Origin: AC-32 sp963763475
Lineage (GTDB): Bacteria; Actinomycetota; Thermoleophilia; Gaiellales; Gaiellaceae
DNA length: 64,000 bases
Direction of reading: 5' to 3'
Assembly: GCA_963763475.1 (NCBI GenBank)
Contig: CAVXOR010000003.1
Span: 540,105-604,104 of the forward strand
Position numbers and translations under genes: made by a program. The notes under the pieces were generated by a model. The model made no database searches, was not told the DNA's origin, and worked only from the letters and a program-made list of their open reading frames with translations. Shown here in pieces: positions 25,540 through 32,311 of this stretch (positions are counted from its first letter, which is position 1; each line of letters begins with the position of its first letter).

Positions 25540-26406
25540 ATGGCCACCACCCCCGCAGGCACGGACCGCTGGAAGGCGCTCGACTTCGGCCCGCCGCCGT
25601 CGGAGCTCGCGGAGCCCGACGAGCCGGTGCTGGTCGAGTACGCGGCCGGCGAGCGCGTGGCGGTCATCACGCTGAACCGGCCGCAGGCAGACAACGCGAT
25701 CACGACCGAGATGGGCGCGCGCCTGACCGAGATCCTCGAGACGATCGCGGTCCGGCCGACGATCCGCGCCGCGGTGATCACGGGCGCGGGCGAGCGCGCG
25801 TTCTCGGTCGGCAGCGACCTGCGCCAGCGGAAGAACATGACCAAGGAGGACTGGCTGCGACAGCGCCAAGACTTCGATCGAACCCTCTACACGCTGCGGC
25901 AGCTGCGCAAGCCGATCCTCGCCGCCGTCAACGGGGTCGCCTACGGCGGTGGCTCGGAGATCGCCCAGAGCACCGACTTCATCATCGCCTCCGACAACGC
26001 CACCTTCGGCCAGCCCGAGGCGATGATCGGGCTGTCTGCCGGCGGAGGCTCGCCGGTGTTCCTGCCCCGCGTCCTGCCGCCGGGGAAGGCGCTCCAGATG
26101 CTGATGACCGGCGACCCGATCACCGCGCAGGAGGCGTACCGGCTCGGGATGGTGAACGAGATCCATCCGCCCGGCGAGCTGCTGGCTGCGGCGTTGCGGA
26201 TCGCAGAGAAGATCGCCGGGAACTCCCCGACGGCCGTGCAGGCGGTCAAGGGCGCTGTCCGGCTGGGCCAAGGGCAGCCGGTCGAGCAGGCGATCGGGAT
26301 CATGATGGAGGCCCACTGGCGCTCGGCTGTCCATCCCGACCGCATCGAGGGGATCGGCGCCTTCAACGAGGACCGGGACCCGACCTTCCAAGACTCCGAC
26401 TACTGA
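25540..26406 (+). CDS. Enoyl-CoA hydratase/isomerase (crotonase) family protein
   Basis: 288 residues; ATG at 25540 with GGAGG 6 bases upstream. Crotonase boxes: VAVITLNRPQADNAIT, GAGERAFSVGSDLRQR for the first oxyanion residue and GVAYGGGSEIAQSTDFI for the second. The first 35 residues are an extension rich in Pro and acidic residues. The reading frame is open upstream into the DyP gene, so a fused product is conceivable, but the strong internal ribosome site argues for a separate protein. The substrate is unknown. Confidence 0.82.
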   Translation: MATTPAGTDRWKALDFGPPPSELAEPDEPVLVEYAAGERVAVITLNRPQADNAITTEMGARLTEILETIAVRPTIRAAVITGAGERAFSVGSDLRQRKNMTKEDWLRQRQDFDRTLYTLRQLRKPILAAVNGVAYGGGSEIAQSTDFIIASDNATFGQPEAMIGLSAGGGSPVFLPRVLPPGKALQMLMTGDPITAQEAYRLGMVNEIHPPGELLAAALRIAEKIAGNSPTAVQAVKGAVRLGQGQPVEQAIGIMMEAHWRSAVHPDRIEGIGAFNEDRDPTFQDSDY

Positions 26407-26416
26407 GGAGGGCGAG

Positions 26417-27496
26417 ATGGCAGTGGTAGACGAGCTGGAGCAGGCGCGCGCCGCGCTGATCATGATCAACCCGGCGCCGTACAACGCCGAGGCGCCACCG
26501 GAGGCGCTCGCACGAGAGATCACACCGACGGAGCTGCACTACGTGCGAAGCAACTTCGCGGTGCCCGAGCACGACGGCACGCTCGAGGTCGGCGGAGCGG
26601 TGGACGGCCCGACGACGCTCACGCTCGACGATCTGCGTGCCATGCCAGCGATCGAGCGGGCTGTCACGCTCGAGTGTGCGGGGAACGGCCGTCTCGCGAT
26701 GAAACCGCTCCCGGTAGGCGAGCCTTGGGGTGACTACGCGGTTTCGACGGCGCGCTGGAAGGGCGCTTCGTTGAGCGACGTACTCGAGCGGGTGCGTCCG
26801 TCGGCCGAGGGCGCCGAGGTTCGCTTCGACGGCGCCGACCACGGCCCGTACCACCTGCAACCGGTGCTGAGCGAGACCAACGCCGAGGACCTCACCTTCG
26901 TGCGGTCGTTGCCGATCGGCCTCGCCACCGACCCGGCCTCGGAGATCCTGATCGCCTACGAGATGAACGGCGAGCCCCTGGGCCCGGACCACGGGCGGCC
27001 CTTTCGTCTGATCGTGCCGCACTGGTACGCCGTCGCCTCCGTGAAGTGGCTGAAACGGATCGAGGTGCTGACCGAGCCGTACGCCGGCGAGTTCCAGACG
27101 GGCCACTACATGTACGAGTGGGCGGATAGAGCCCGGGAGCCTGTCGACTTGATGCGCGTCCGCGCGCGCATCACGCATCCGGTTCCCGGCACGACGCTCC
27201 CCGCCGGGAGCTACACCGTGCGCGGCAAGGCGTGGTCTGGAACGGGACCGATCACTGCGGTTGACGTCGGCCTGACCGGTGAGGGCGAGTGGCAGTCCGC
27301 TGAGGTCGAACACCCGAAGGGGCCATATCAGTGGCAGGAGTGGTCCTTCGATTGGGAAACAACGGCCATCGGACGGCACAGCCTGCGCGCACGCGCGACC
27401 GACGCCGCCGGGAACGTTCAGCCAGAGATCCCGCCGTGGAATCGACTCGGCTACGGAAACAACGCGACTGAAGTGATCTACGTGGATATTCGCTGA
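26417..27496 (+). CDS. Sulfite oxidase-like molybdopterin oxidoreductase
   Basis: 359 residues; GAGGAGGG precedes the ATG. The molybdenum-ligand Cys is in LECAGNGR, followed by the Mo-pterin segments WKGASLSDVLERV, GADHGPYH and PFRLIVPHWYA-SVKWLKRIEV. The C-terminal 120 residues form the immunoglobulin-like dimerisation domain (GKAWSGTGPITAVDVGL). No signal peptide or haem domain is present. It closes the five-gene run of the first genomic island, 239 bp before the right attachment repeat. Confidence 0.88.
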   Translation: MAVVDELEQARAALIMINPAPYNAEAPPEALAREITPTELHYVRSNFAVPEHDGTLEVGGAVDGPTTLTLDDLRAMPAIERAVTLECAGNGRLAMKPLPVGEPWGDYAVSTARWKGASLSDVLERVRPSAEGAEVRFDGADHGPYHLQPVLSETNAEDLTFVRSLPIGLATDPASEILIAYEMNGEPLGPDHGRPFRLIVPHWYAVASVKWLKRIEVLTEPYAGEFQTGHYMYEWADRAREPVDLMRVRARITHPVPGTTLPAGSYTVRGKAWSGTGPITAVDVGLTGEGEWQSAEVEHPKGPYQWQEWSFDWETTAIGRHSLRARATDAAGNVQPEIPPWNRLGYGNNATEVIYVDIR

Positions 27497-27734
27497 GCTC
27501 ACTCATGCGCGCCGAGACCTGTTCGGAACGGGCAAGGGTCGAGTCGACGAAGTCGATCCTGGTCGCTCCCACCTAGCTCAAGCTTGATTGGGCACAAGAG
27601 CCGTCTAGTGCCCAAGCCGCGCGGAATCGCCTGCAAACCACGGTGATAGGGCCGATGCCTCGGCGAGTGGCGGTTGCGCCGGATATGGCTCAACCATGCG
27701 GCTTATGCGCCGCGCGGGAGCGAATCCACGACCC

Positions 27735-27780
27735 GCTTGCCATGCAGAAGGTCGTGGGTTCGAATCCCATCATCCGCTCT
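27735..27780 (+). repeat. tRNA-Gly 3'-half, attachment site (second copy)
   Basis: Identical over 46 bp to 21993-22038, starting at the anticodon stem and including the T-arm and acceptor 3' strand. The 5' half of a tRNA is absent, so this is not a functional tRNA. It marks the right end of the element that starts at the tRNA, and the left end of the next one. Confidence 0.85.
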
Positions 27781-27853
27781 ACGAGGAATTGCCTGCAAGC
27801 GGCGTGATTCCTCGCCCTCTCAGGTACTAGCGAGCCGATCGCGGTGGTGCCGC

Positions 27854-27872
27854 GAGTCAGGTTCTAGTCAGG
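27854..27872 (+). repeat. 19-bp direct repeat GAGTCAGGTTCTAGTCAGG, copy 1
   Basis: Identical 19 bp recur at 32076-32094. Each copy lies near a tRNA-Gly fragment: this one 74 bp after the second, the other 108 bp before the third. It may be part of the ends of the second element. Confidence 0.7.
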
Positions 27873-28255
27873 CCCGCGCCAGCAAGAGGGCGCCGCAGGC
27901 GTAGCTCTGCGCCGACAAGCGGCCTCCCGGCCGGCCTCGTCGAGTAGACCGTCTCATGCGATACGGGAGCGGCGAGGAACCGGAACCGCTCGAGCTGGAT
28001 TCGGCCTCCGCCGTCCTTCTCGCTGGCGGGGGAAAACCGTTAGGGAAAGGGGGGCGAGGAACGTCCCGAGGCGGAAGGCTCGGCCCGAAGAGTTCAAAGG
28101 CGCAGTGAGGAAGGGCAGTTGGAGCGAAAACAGCTCGAAGCAAAACAGCCGCCGTTTCCTTCAGAGCGGGGGTAAGCGTCTCGAACCCCCTACTAATCTG
28201 CGGCAAGAGGCGCACCGGTGGCACCAGATCGAGCCGCAGCTACTAACGGAAATGG

Positions 28256-28385
28256 GGCGAGAGCGACCGCGGGGTTCAGGGGCATCCGAGAGAGGGGATG
28301 GCGGCCGCTCTCGCCCGGAACTGGCGAGTCTTGCCCATCCCCACCGACCGGGTCAACGGATTTCGCGTTGGTCATTCTCAACGCC
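28256..28385 (-). repeat. Inverted duplicate element X, copy 1
   Basis: On the minus strand this matches 30509-30640 from GGCGTTGAGAAWGAYCAACG to GCTCTSSCC. A hairpin CTCGCC/GGCGAG (28323-28328 with 28310-28315) is kept in the other copy as CTCGCCG-CGTT-CGGCGAG, and CGGCCGCC plus a CCTCTCTC block follow. Loop length differs between copies, which breaks any shared reading frame and favours an RNA over a protein. Here it diverges from the cassette gene at 28449. Confidence 0.55.
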
Positions 28386-28448
28386 GACCCGGCTCGAAGT
28401 CAGCGGTATGCTCGACACCCGGCCGTCCGGCCCCACGGAAACGGAGGG

Positions 28449-28646
28449 ATGAGGATGGCTTTTGTCTTTCGACTCGAGACCGCTGACGGCGCGCCGGCCG
28501 AACCGCCGACTCTCAACACGGCGGTTCCGAACTGGTCCGAAGGTGACTGCGTGCCCCTCGGTAAGCGGACGCTGCGCGTGATCGGCAAGCGTGACGACGA
28601 CGCCGATCAACCGCCCGTGCTCGTGGTGGAGGAAGCGAAGGCCTAG
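28449..28646 (+). CDS. Small hypothetical protein, duplicated cassette gene 1
   Basis: 65 residues (63 if the second ATG at 28455 is used; GGAGG spacing favours the latter, homology the former). It reads MRMAFVFRLETADGAPAEPP and is over 90% identical to the protein at 30304-30495. The C-terminal half (LGKRTLRVIGKRDDD) has the look of a small beta barrel. A TATGCT -10-like site lies 42 bp upstream in both copies, with the same leader CCGTCCGGCCCCAC. Function unknown. Confidence 0.65.
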   Translation: MRMAFVFRLETADGAPAEPPTLNTAVPNWSEGDCVPLGKRTLRVIGKRDDDADQPPVLVVEEAKA

Positions 28647-28662
28647 CGCGCTGAGCGATCTG

Positions 28663-28854
28663 CTAGGAGGGAGTGGCGGAACCCGCGGCTAGGCGGGCGA
28701 TCTCGCCGCGCGTTCGCTCGACCATTCGCTCAAGATCGCCCACGAGTTCACGGTCGATCGGATTGTCAGTGGCTCGGAACGCGTCTAGCGCTGCGGTGGA
28801 CGCGCCATAGAGGATGCGAAGCATGCTCAGATGCTGGTGGCCGTCCGGCTCCAT
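28663..28854 (-). CDS. Small hypothetical helical protein
   Basis: 63 residues from the ATG at 28854 (MEPDGHQHLSMLRILYGAST). It is predicted largely helical, with the charged C-terminal region ELVGDLERMVERTRGEIARL. A TTG at 28884 would add ten residues. No clear ribosome site and no recognised family. Its start region lies upstream of the divergent secreted-protein gene at 28898. Confidence 0.4.
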   Translation of the reverse strand: MEPDGHQHLSMLRILYGASTAALDAFRATDNPIDRELVGDLERMVERTRGEIARLAAGSATPS

Positions 28855-28897
28855 GCCGGGGGATGCCCCATACGCGGTGCACAAAAACCTGAGACCA

Positions 28898-29434
28898 ATG
28901 TCTGTCCAACGCAGGCGACGAGCGAAAGCTGCGGCTAGTCACCCAAAGGTGGTCCTCTGGCTGCTCGCGCTGGCTACGGGCTTGGCGCTGGCATTGGCTG
29001 GGACTGCCTCGGCGGAGCCACCGATTACGTTCACAGAGGTCTCGACGGGCTCGGAGAGCTTCATCGACGCGTTCCAATGCACAGACGAGCTCTACTCCAT
29101 AAGCGTGACCGGGCATGGGGTCGTTCACTACACCTACTTTGAGGACACCGGTGCGTTCCACTTCCACGAGGTGCTGCTTGGCAAGGCTGTAGCTGTTCCC
29201 CTCGACGGGACCGGGCCCACCTATACGGCGAACTTCAGGGATAGCGACTCGGAGAACATCAGGGCCGTCAAGCACGGCGCTGTGCTCGTCGAGGTCGATA
29301 CCGACCTCCATAAGGCCGTAGCGCACGGATCCGATGGGTCGCGCGCGTTCTTCAAGGAACACGCGCACTTCACCGTTAACGCAAACGGCGAGGTGTCCGC
29401 GCATTTGTTCACGACCAGAATGGATTGCAGCTGA
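28898..29434 (+). CDS. Secreted protein of unknown function
   Basis: 178 residues. MSVQRRRRAK is followed by a hydrophobic core (VVLWLLALATGLALALAG) and a likely signal-peptidase site at TASA. The mature part is beta-rich with two conserved-looking Cys (QCTDE near its start and DCS at the very end) that could form a disulfide. No family was recognised. It overlaps the convergent gene at 29409 by 26 bp. Confidence 0.6.
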   Translation: MSVQRRRRAKAAASHPKVVLWLLALATGLALALAGTASAEPPITFTEVSTGSESFIDAFQCTDELYSISVTGHGVVHYTYFEDTGAFHFHEVLLGKAVAVPLDGTGPTYTANFRDSDSENIRAVKHGAVLVEVDTDLHKAVAHGSDGSRAFFKEHAHFTVNANGEVSAHLFTTRMDCS

Positions 29435-29747
29435 TCCAGCGGACAAGCGGAGGTCTATGGGAGGGCCGGGGTGTAGCACCGCGGCCCTTTCCTTTGCTTC
29501 GTTCGACAGTTCGGCGTCCGCGCGCACAGTCGGTCGGCTCCGTTAGGAGCGCGATCGTCCTCCGCACCTCGTTCAGATGTGCGTCGTCGACCGCCTCGGC
29601 GGCGAGGAAGTGCTCGAGCACCCGCGCGAGCGCTTCACAAGCCGCCTGGGGGAGTACATCGCGCTGGTCGAACGCCCGTCTGATCTCCTCGTGCCAACTG
29701 TCGGCATACGCGCAATCGAAGCTTGTGTTGGCGGCCGGATGATCCAT
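29409..29747 (-). CDS. Hypothetical protein of the island
   Basis: 112 residues from the ATG at 29747, with GGGGTG a few bases upstream. The first 70 residues look folded and helical (HEEIRRAFDQRD, ACEALARVLEHFLAAEAVDDAHLNEVRRTIALL), while the last 40 are basic and proline-rich and may be spurious read-through. No family was recognised. Confidence 0.4.
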   Translation of the reverse strand: MDHPAANTSFDCAYADSWHEEIRRAFDQRDVLPQAACEALARVLEHFLAAEAVDDAHLNEVRRTIALLTEPTDCARGRRTVERSKGKGRGATPRPSHRPPLVRWISCNPFWS

Positions 29748-30303
29748 CACCCCGATAGTGGTCACTGCACCTGCTCCCGGCGTCGGTACTCGGCCACAAT
29801 CCGCCCACTCCAAAGGGTGAATTGCGGAGCAAGGTTCAAAGCGAAAACTCCCCTCGACTGATCTCTTGCCAGGGCGAGAAGCCAGCGCCCGAGGCAATGT
29901 TCCGGTTCAGGGTCGCTCCTAGGGGAGAGTGAGCGAGATCCGGCGGCAATTCTCGTGCGGCCTCCGCGCATCGCCCCGGACGCCGCTCTGTGACCGTATA
30001 CCCATGCACCGTTCGCTACGAGCTGGCCGGACGAGCGGTGCTAGTAAGGCAGCAAAGTGCGGAGATTTCGAGCGCCTGCGCTATTCAAGTTGCCCGGACA
30101 CGGGCAAGATGGTTAGGCACCCGACTCGACACGCGGTTTTCTCTTTGGGGAGAGCATCTCGTACCGACGGGTGGGCGTAAGGGCACCGGGGAGGTGCTGG
30201 CCCACCTTCCCGGTGTCTCTCGCGACACTCTTGCAAACTCGGTCGGGCCGTCGAAGGTCGCGATATGCTCGCTCAGCCGTCCGGCCCCACCGAAACGGAA
30301 CGC
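29748..30303. other. 556-bp stretch without a supported gene
   Basis: Only short overlapping frames without ribosome sites. The last 50 bp hold the promoter-like TATGCT (30264-30269) and leader of the second cassette gene. Confidence 0.55.
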
Positions 30304-30495
30304 ATGAGGACGGCTTTTGTCTTTCGACTCGAGACTGCAGACGGCGCGCCGGCCGAACCGCCGACGCTCAACACGGCCACGCCGAGCTGGTCCGAAGGGG
30401 ATTGTGTCCCGCTCGGCAAGCGGACGCTGCGCGTGATCGGCAAGCGGGACGACGACGCGGACCAAGCGCCAGTCCTAGTCGTTGAAGAGGCGTGA
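30304..30495 (+). CDS. Small hypothetical protein, duplicated cassette gene 2
   Basis: 63 residues, MRTAFVFRLETADGAPAEPP onward, nearly identical to the protein at 28449. The upstream 40 bp, including TATGCT at 30264-30269 and CCGTCCGGCCCCAC, are also conserved between copies, so the duplication included the promoter. Unlike copy 1, the ATG has no GGAGG before it. Element X copy 2 starts 14 bp after the stop. Confidence 0.65.
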   Translation: MRTAFVFRLETADGAPAEPPTLNTATPSWSEGDCVPLGKRTLRVIGKRDDDADQAPVLVVEEA

Positions 30496-30508
30496 CCCTC
30501 GTTTGCGT

Positions 30509-30640
30509 GGCGTTGAGAAAGATCAACGCGGAGTCCGTAGACGACGCCAGCCCGGATAAGCAAGACTCGCCGCGTTCGGCGAGAGCGGCCGCCACCCCTC
30601 TCTCCCTATGGGTGCCCCCGAAGCTCGCGGCCGCTCTGCC
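30509..30640 (+). repeat. Inverted duplicate element X, copy 2
   Basis: Matches 28256-28385 in inverted orientation. The hairpin CTCGCCG-CGTT-CGGCGAG (30566-30583) is longer and has a shorter loop than in copy 1. A GTG frame at 30492-30680 runs across it and overlaps the cassette stop, but its second half is not conserved in frame with copy 1, so coding is doubtful. Confidence 0.55.
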
Positions 30641-30866
30641 GTCTACTCCATCTTCCCTGGTGCGCTTCGGTAAATCGTGATCGCGCCCGCGTCGACCGCG
30701 ATCTCACTTCCGACCGCCAGCGCGATCGTCAGCGCGACCACCACGGCGACATCGCCGCCGAGCGCACTGGACCCACCTCGCCGCGTGAGCCACAGTCCCG
30801 TGGTGACTGCTTACCTGGGCCAGTGCGCGGGAATGTCACCAGAGCTTGCCCGGCAGTCAGACGCTG

Positions 30867-31265
30867 CTACTCGACGCGCTGTGCGAACACCCAGACCTGC
30901 CCCTCGGGATCAGTCGCGGTGAACCGTCGGTCACCGACCGGCGCCATCTCCAAGTCGGTTACATCCGCACCAGAAGCACGTGCCCGCTCATGGAGGGCAT
31001 CGACGTCGTCAACGTAGAAGTGAATGAGTACCGGCGGATACGCGTCGAGCCGCTTCGGGCTTTTAAAGCTCTCACCAGCCTGACCGAGCATTACCAATCC
31101 TTCCTCGCCTAGCACGAGCTCCGTATGCGTCCGCCCGGCGGCGCCCGTCTGTGCTAGGCGCTGAACGAAGCCGAAGGTGGTGGTCAGATACTCGACGGCC
31201 CCGGATGCGTCCTCGTAGAGCAAGTACGGACAAACGCGCGTGTAACCCTCAGGCGGATTTTTCAT
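30867..31265 (-). CDS. VOC (glyoxalase/bleomycin-resistance fold) protein, PhnB-like
   Basis: 132 residues from the ATG at 31265 (TTG at 31283 is an alternative). It begins MKNPPEGYTRVCPYLLYEDASG and shows the paired beta-alpha-beta-beta-beta pattern: EYLTTTFGFV, HTELVLGEEGLVMLG, then VLIHFYVDDVDALHERA and a final DPEGQVWVFAQ. The family includes metal-dependent dioxygenases, isomerases and antibiotic-binding proteins; PhnB-like members are mostly of unknown activity. It is a single gene within the second island segment. Confidence 0.82.
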   Translation of the reverse strand: MKNPPEGYTRVCPYLLYEDASGAVEYLTTTFGFVQRLAQTGAAGRTHTELVLGEEGLVMLGQAGESFKSPKRLDAYPPVLIHFYVDDVDALHERARASGADVTDLEMAPVGDRRFTATDPEGQVWVFAQRVE

Positions 31266-31398
31266 CTCGTCAGAGTTCCCCAAAGCACTAACCGGGTAAC
31301 CGGAGCGTCGGCTGGCCGAGCGTGCGCGAATGTCACTCGAGCGGTTGTGCGTCGTTAAACGACATTGCGGGCGGGCCGGCCTCTTCCATACTTAGCCC

Positions 31399-31878
31399 AT
31401 GGGCTTGTTCACGCGTTCGTGCAAGACGTGTGGAACGCCCGCTGATCAAGTGCGAACCGCCGGGCAGGTAAGTGGCCGAAAAGGCGACGTCGAGGTCGAG
31501 CTACGAAACTTCCCATATCGATCGTGTGCCTGCGGCAAACTGACGCGCTGGGCCTTCGACCCGGGACTCGAGTTCTCCGAACAGCTGTTCTTGAACGACG
31601 ATGGCGTCCCGACTGCGAGAGGAGGCGGTGACCACGCTAAGTGCGTGCGCTGCGGTGAGTCGTTAGGTGTCCCCCGCCGGGTTCGGGTCGAAGCGCAAGC
31701 TCATCTCAAAGGATTTGCTCCGATCGAATTCGCGGTGACCCTTCCCGGTTACACATGCCCCGGGTGTGGGCTCGAGCAGGCGCCAGAGGGCAGCTTCGAT
31801 ACGAGCCAGTGGCTAAGTCTGTCGGATGGTGCCGCCGCGCTCGAAGAGGCGACGCGGTCATTGGGTCTCGAGGACTGA
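31399..31878 (+). CDS. Zinc-ribbon protein of unknown function
   Basis: 159 residues. Four cysteine clusters are visible: CKTCG near the N-terminus, CACG about 40 residues on, CVRCG near residue 80 and CPGCG near residue 125, suggesting two zinc ribbons. Between them lie beta-rich segments. No family name was recognised. No strong ribosome site precedes the ATG. Confidence 0.6.
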   Translation: MGLFTRSCKTCGTPADQVRTAGQVSGRKGDVEVELRNFPYRSCACGKLTRWAFDPGLEFSEQLFLNDDGVPTARGGGDHAKCVRCGESLGVPRRVRVEAQAHLKGFAPIEFAVTLPGYTCPGCGLEQAPEGSFDTSQWLSLSDGAAALEEATRSLGLED

Positions 31879-32075
31879 CCCGCTTGAGGTTGTACGCGCT
31901 GCCTCGTACATGGCGGGCGCGTGGCCTGGGCCAGTGTGCAAAATGTCCCCGAAGACCTACTTGCGTTCAAGCCCTGCGGCGGCGGACTGACCTCGTCTAT
32001 GCGCGCGATGCACGAGACGACGCGGCGCTGGTGGCAGACGTGCTCGACCGGGCCCAAGCGCGGGGTTCGGCGCGT

Positions 32076-32094
32076 GAGTCAGGTTCTAGTCAGG
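32076..32094 (+). repeat. 19-bp direct repeat GAGTCAGGTTCTAGTCAGG, copy 2
   Basis: Identical to 27854-27872. It stands 108 bp before the third tRNA-Gly fragment in a 430-bp stretch (31879-32311) that otherwise shows no gene. Confidence 0.7.
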
Positions 32095-32201
32095 TTCGGC
32101 GGTCGGCTGCTGGCACTTCGGAGCATCGCCGCCCTCCGAGAGACCGCGGACGGATGCGACTTTGTCGGGCGCTGGCGCTTTACGTCGCCTAGCGGCGGTA
32201 C

Positions 32202-32269
32202 CTTGCCATGCAGAAGATCGTGGGTTCGAATCCGATCATCCGCTCCTCAAAAGCCCCGCTAGACGGGGC
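32202..32269 (+). repeat. tRNA-Gly 3'-half, third copy, with decayed terminator
   Basis: 32202-32245 matches the tRNA-Gly 3' half with two substitutions (one disrupts a T-stem pair), and 32252-32269 carries AGCCCCG-CTAGA-CGGGGC, a relative of the tRNA terminator at 22044. Having both tRNA end and terminator suggests that this is the old chromosomal flank, pushed 10 kb away by two insertions. Confidence 0.75.
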
Positions 32270-32311
32270 GCTGCCGTGTCGCTTTCGGAGTAACGTGATG
32301 GGGTTGAGCCA

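Larger units (their letters stand above)
27497..28448. other. 952-bp non-coding stretch around the right attachment site
   Basis: No convincing gene. It holds an 8-bp inverted repeat TTGGGCAC/GTGCCCAA near 27575-27606, the second tRNA-Gly fragment (27735-27780), the 19-bp repeat at 27854-27872 and the first copy of the inverted element (28256-28385). Open frames here are short, overlap each other on both strands and lack ribosome sites. Confidence 0.6.

Noticed and set aside
23335..26406. A single 1023-codon plus-strand frame
   Set aside because: Its first third is an out-of-frame shadow of the DUF4331 gene; the rest joins the DyP body and the crotonase. Only the latter parts match protein families.
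27735..27780. A second tRNA-Gly gene
   Set aside because: Only the 3' half is present; the upstream bases do not supply a D-arm or acceptor 5' strand.
27674..27904. A 76-aa protein containing CRRSWVRIPSSA
   Set aside because: This peptide is the translation of a tRNA fragment and recurs wherever such att sites exist.
30492..30680. A 62-aa protein encoded across element X copy 2
   Set aside because: Copy 1 keeps the frame only for the first 20 or so codons; loop-length changes shift it afterwards, while the hairpin is preserved.
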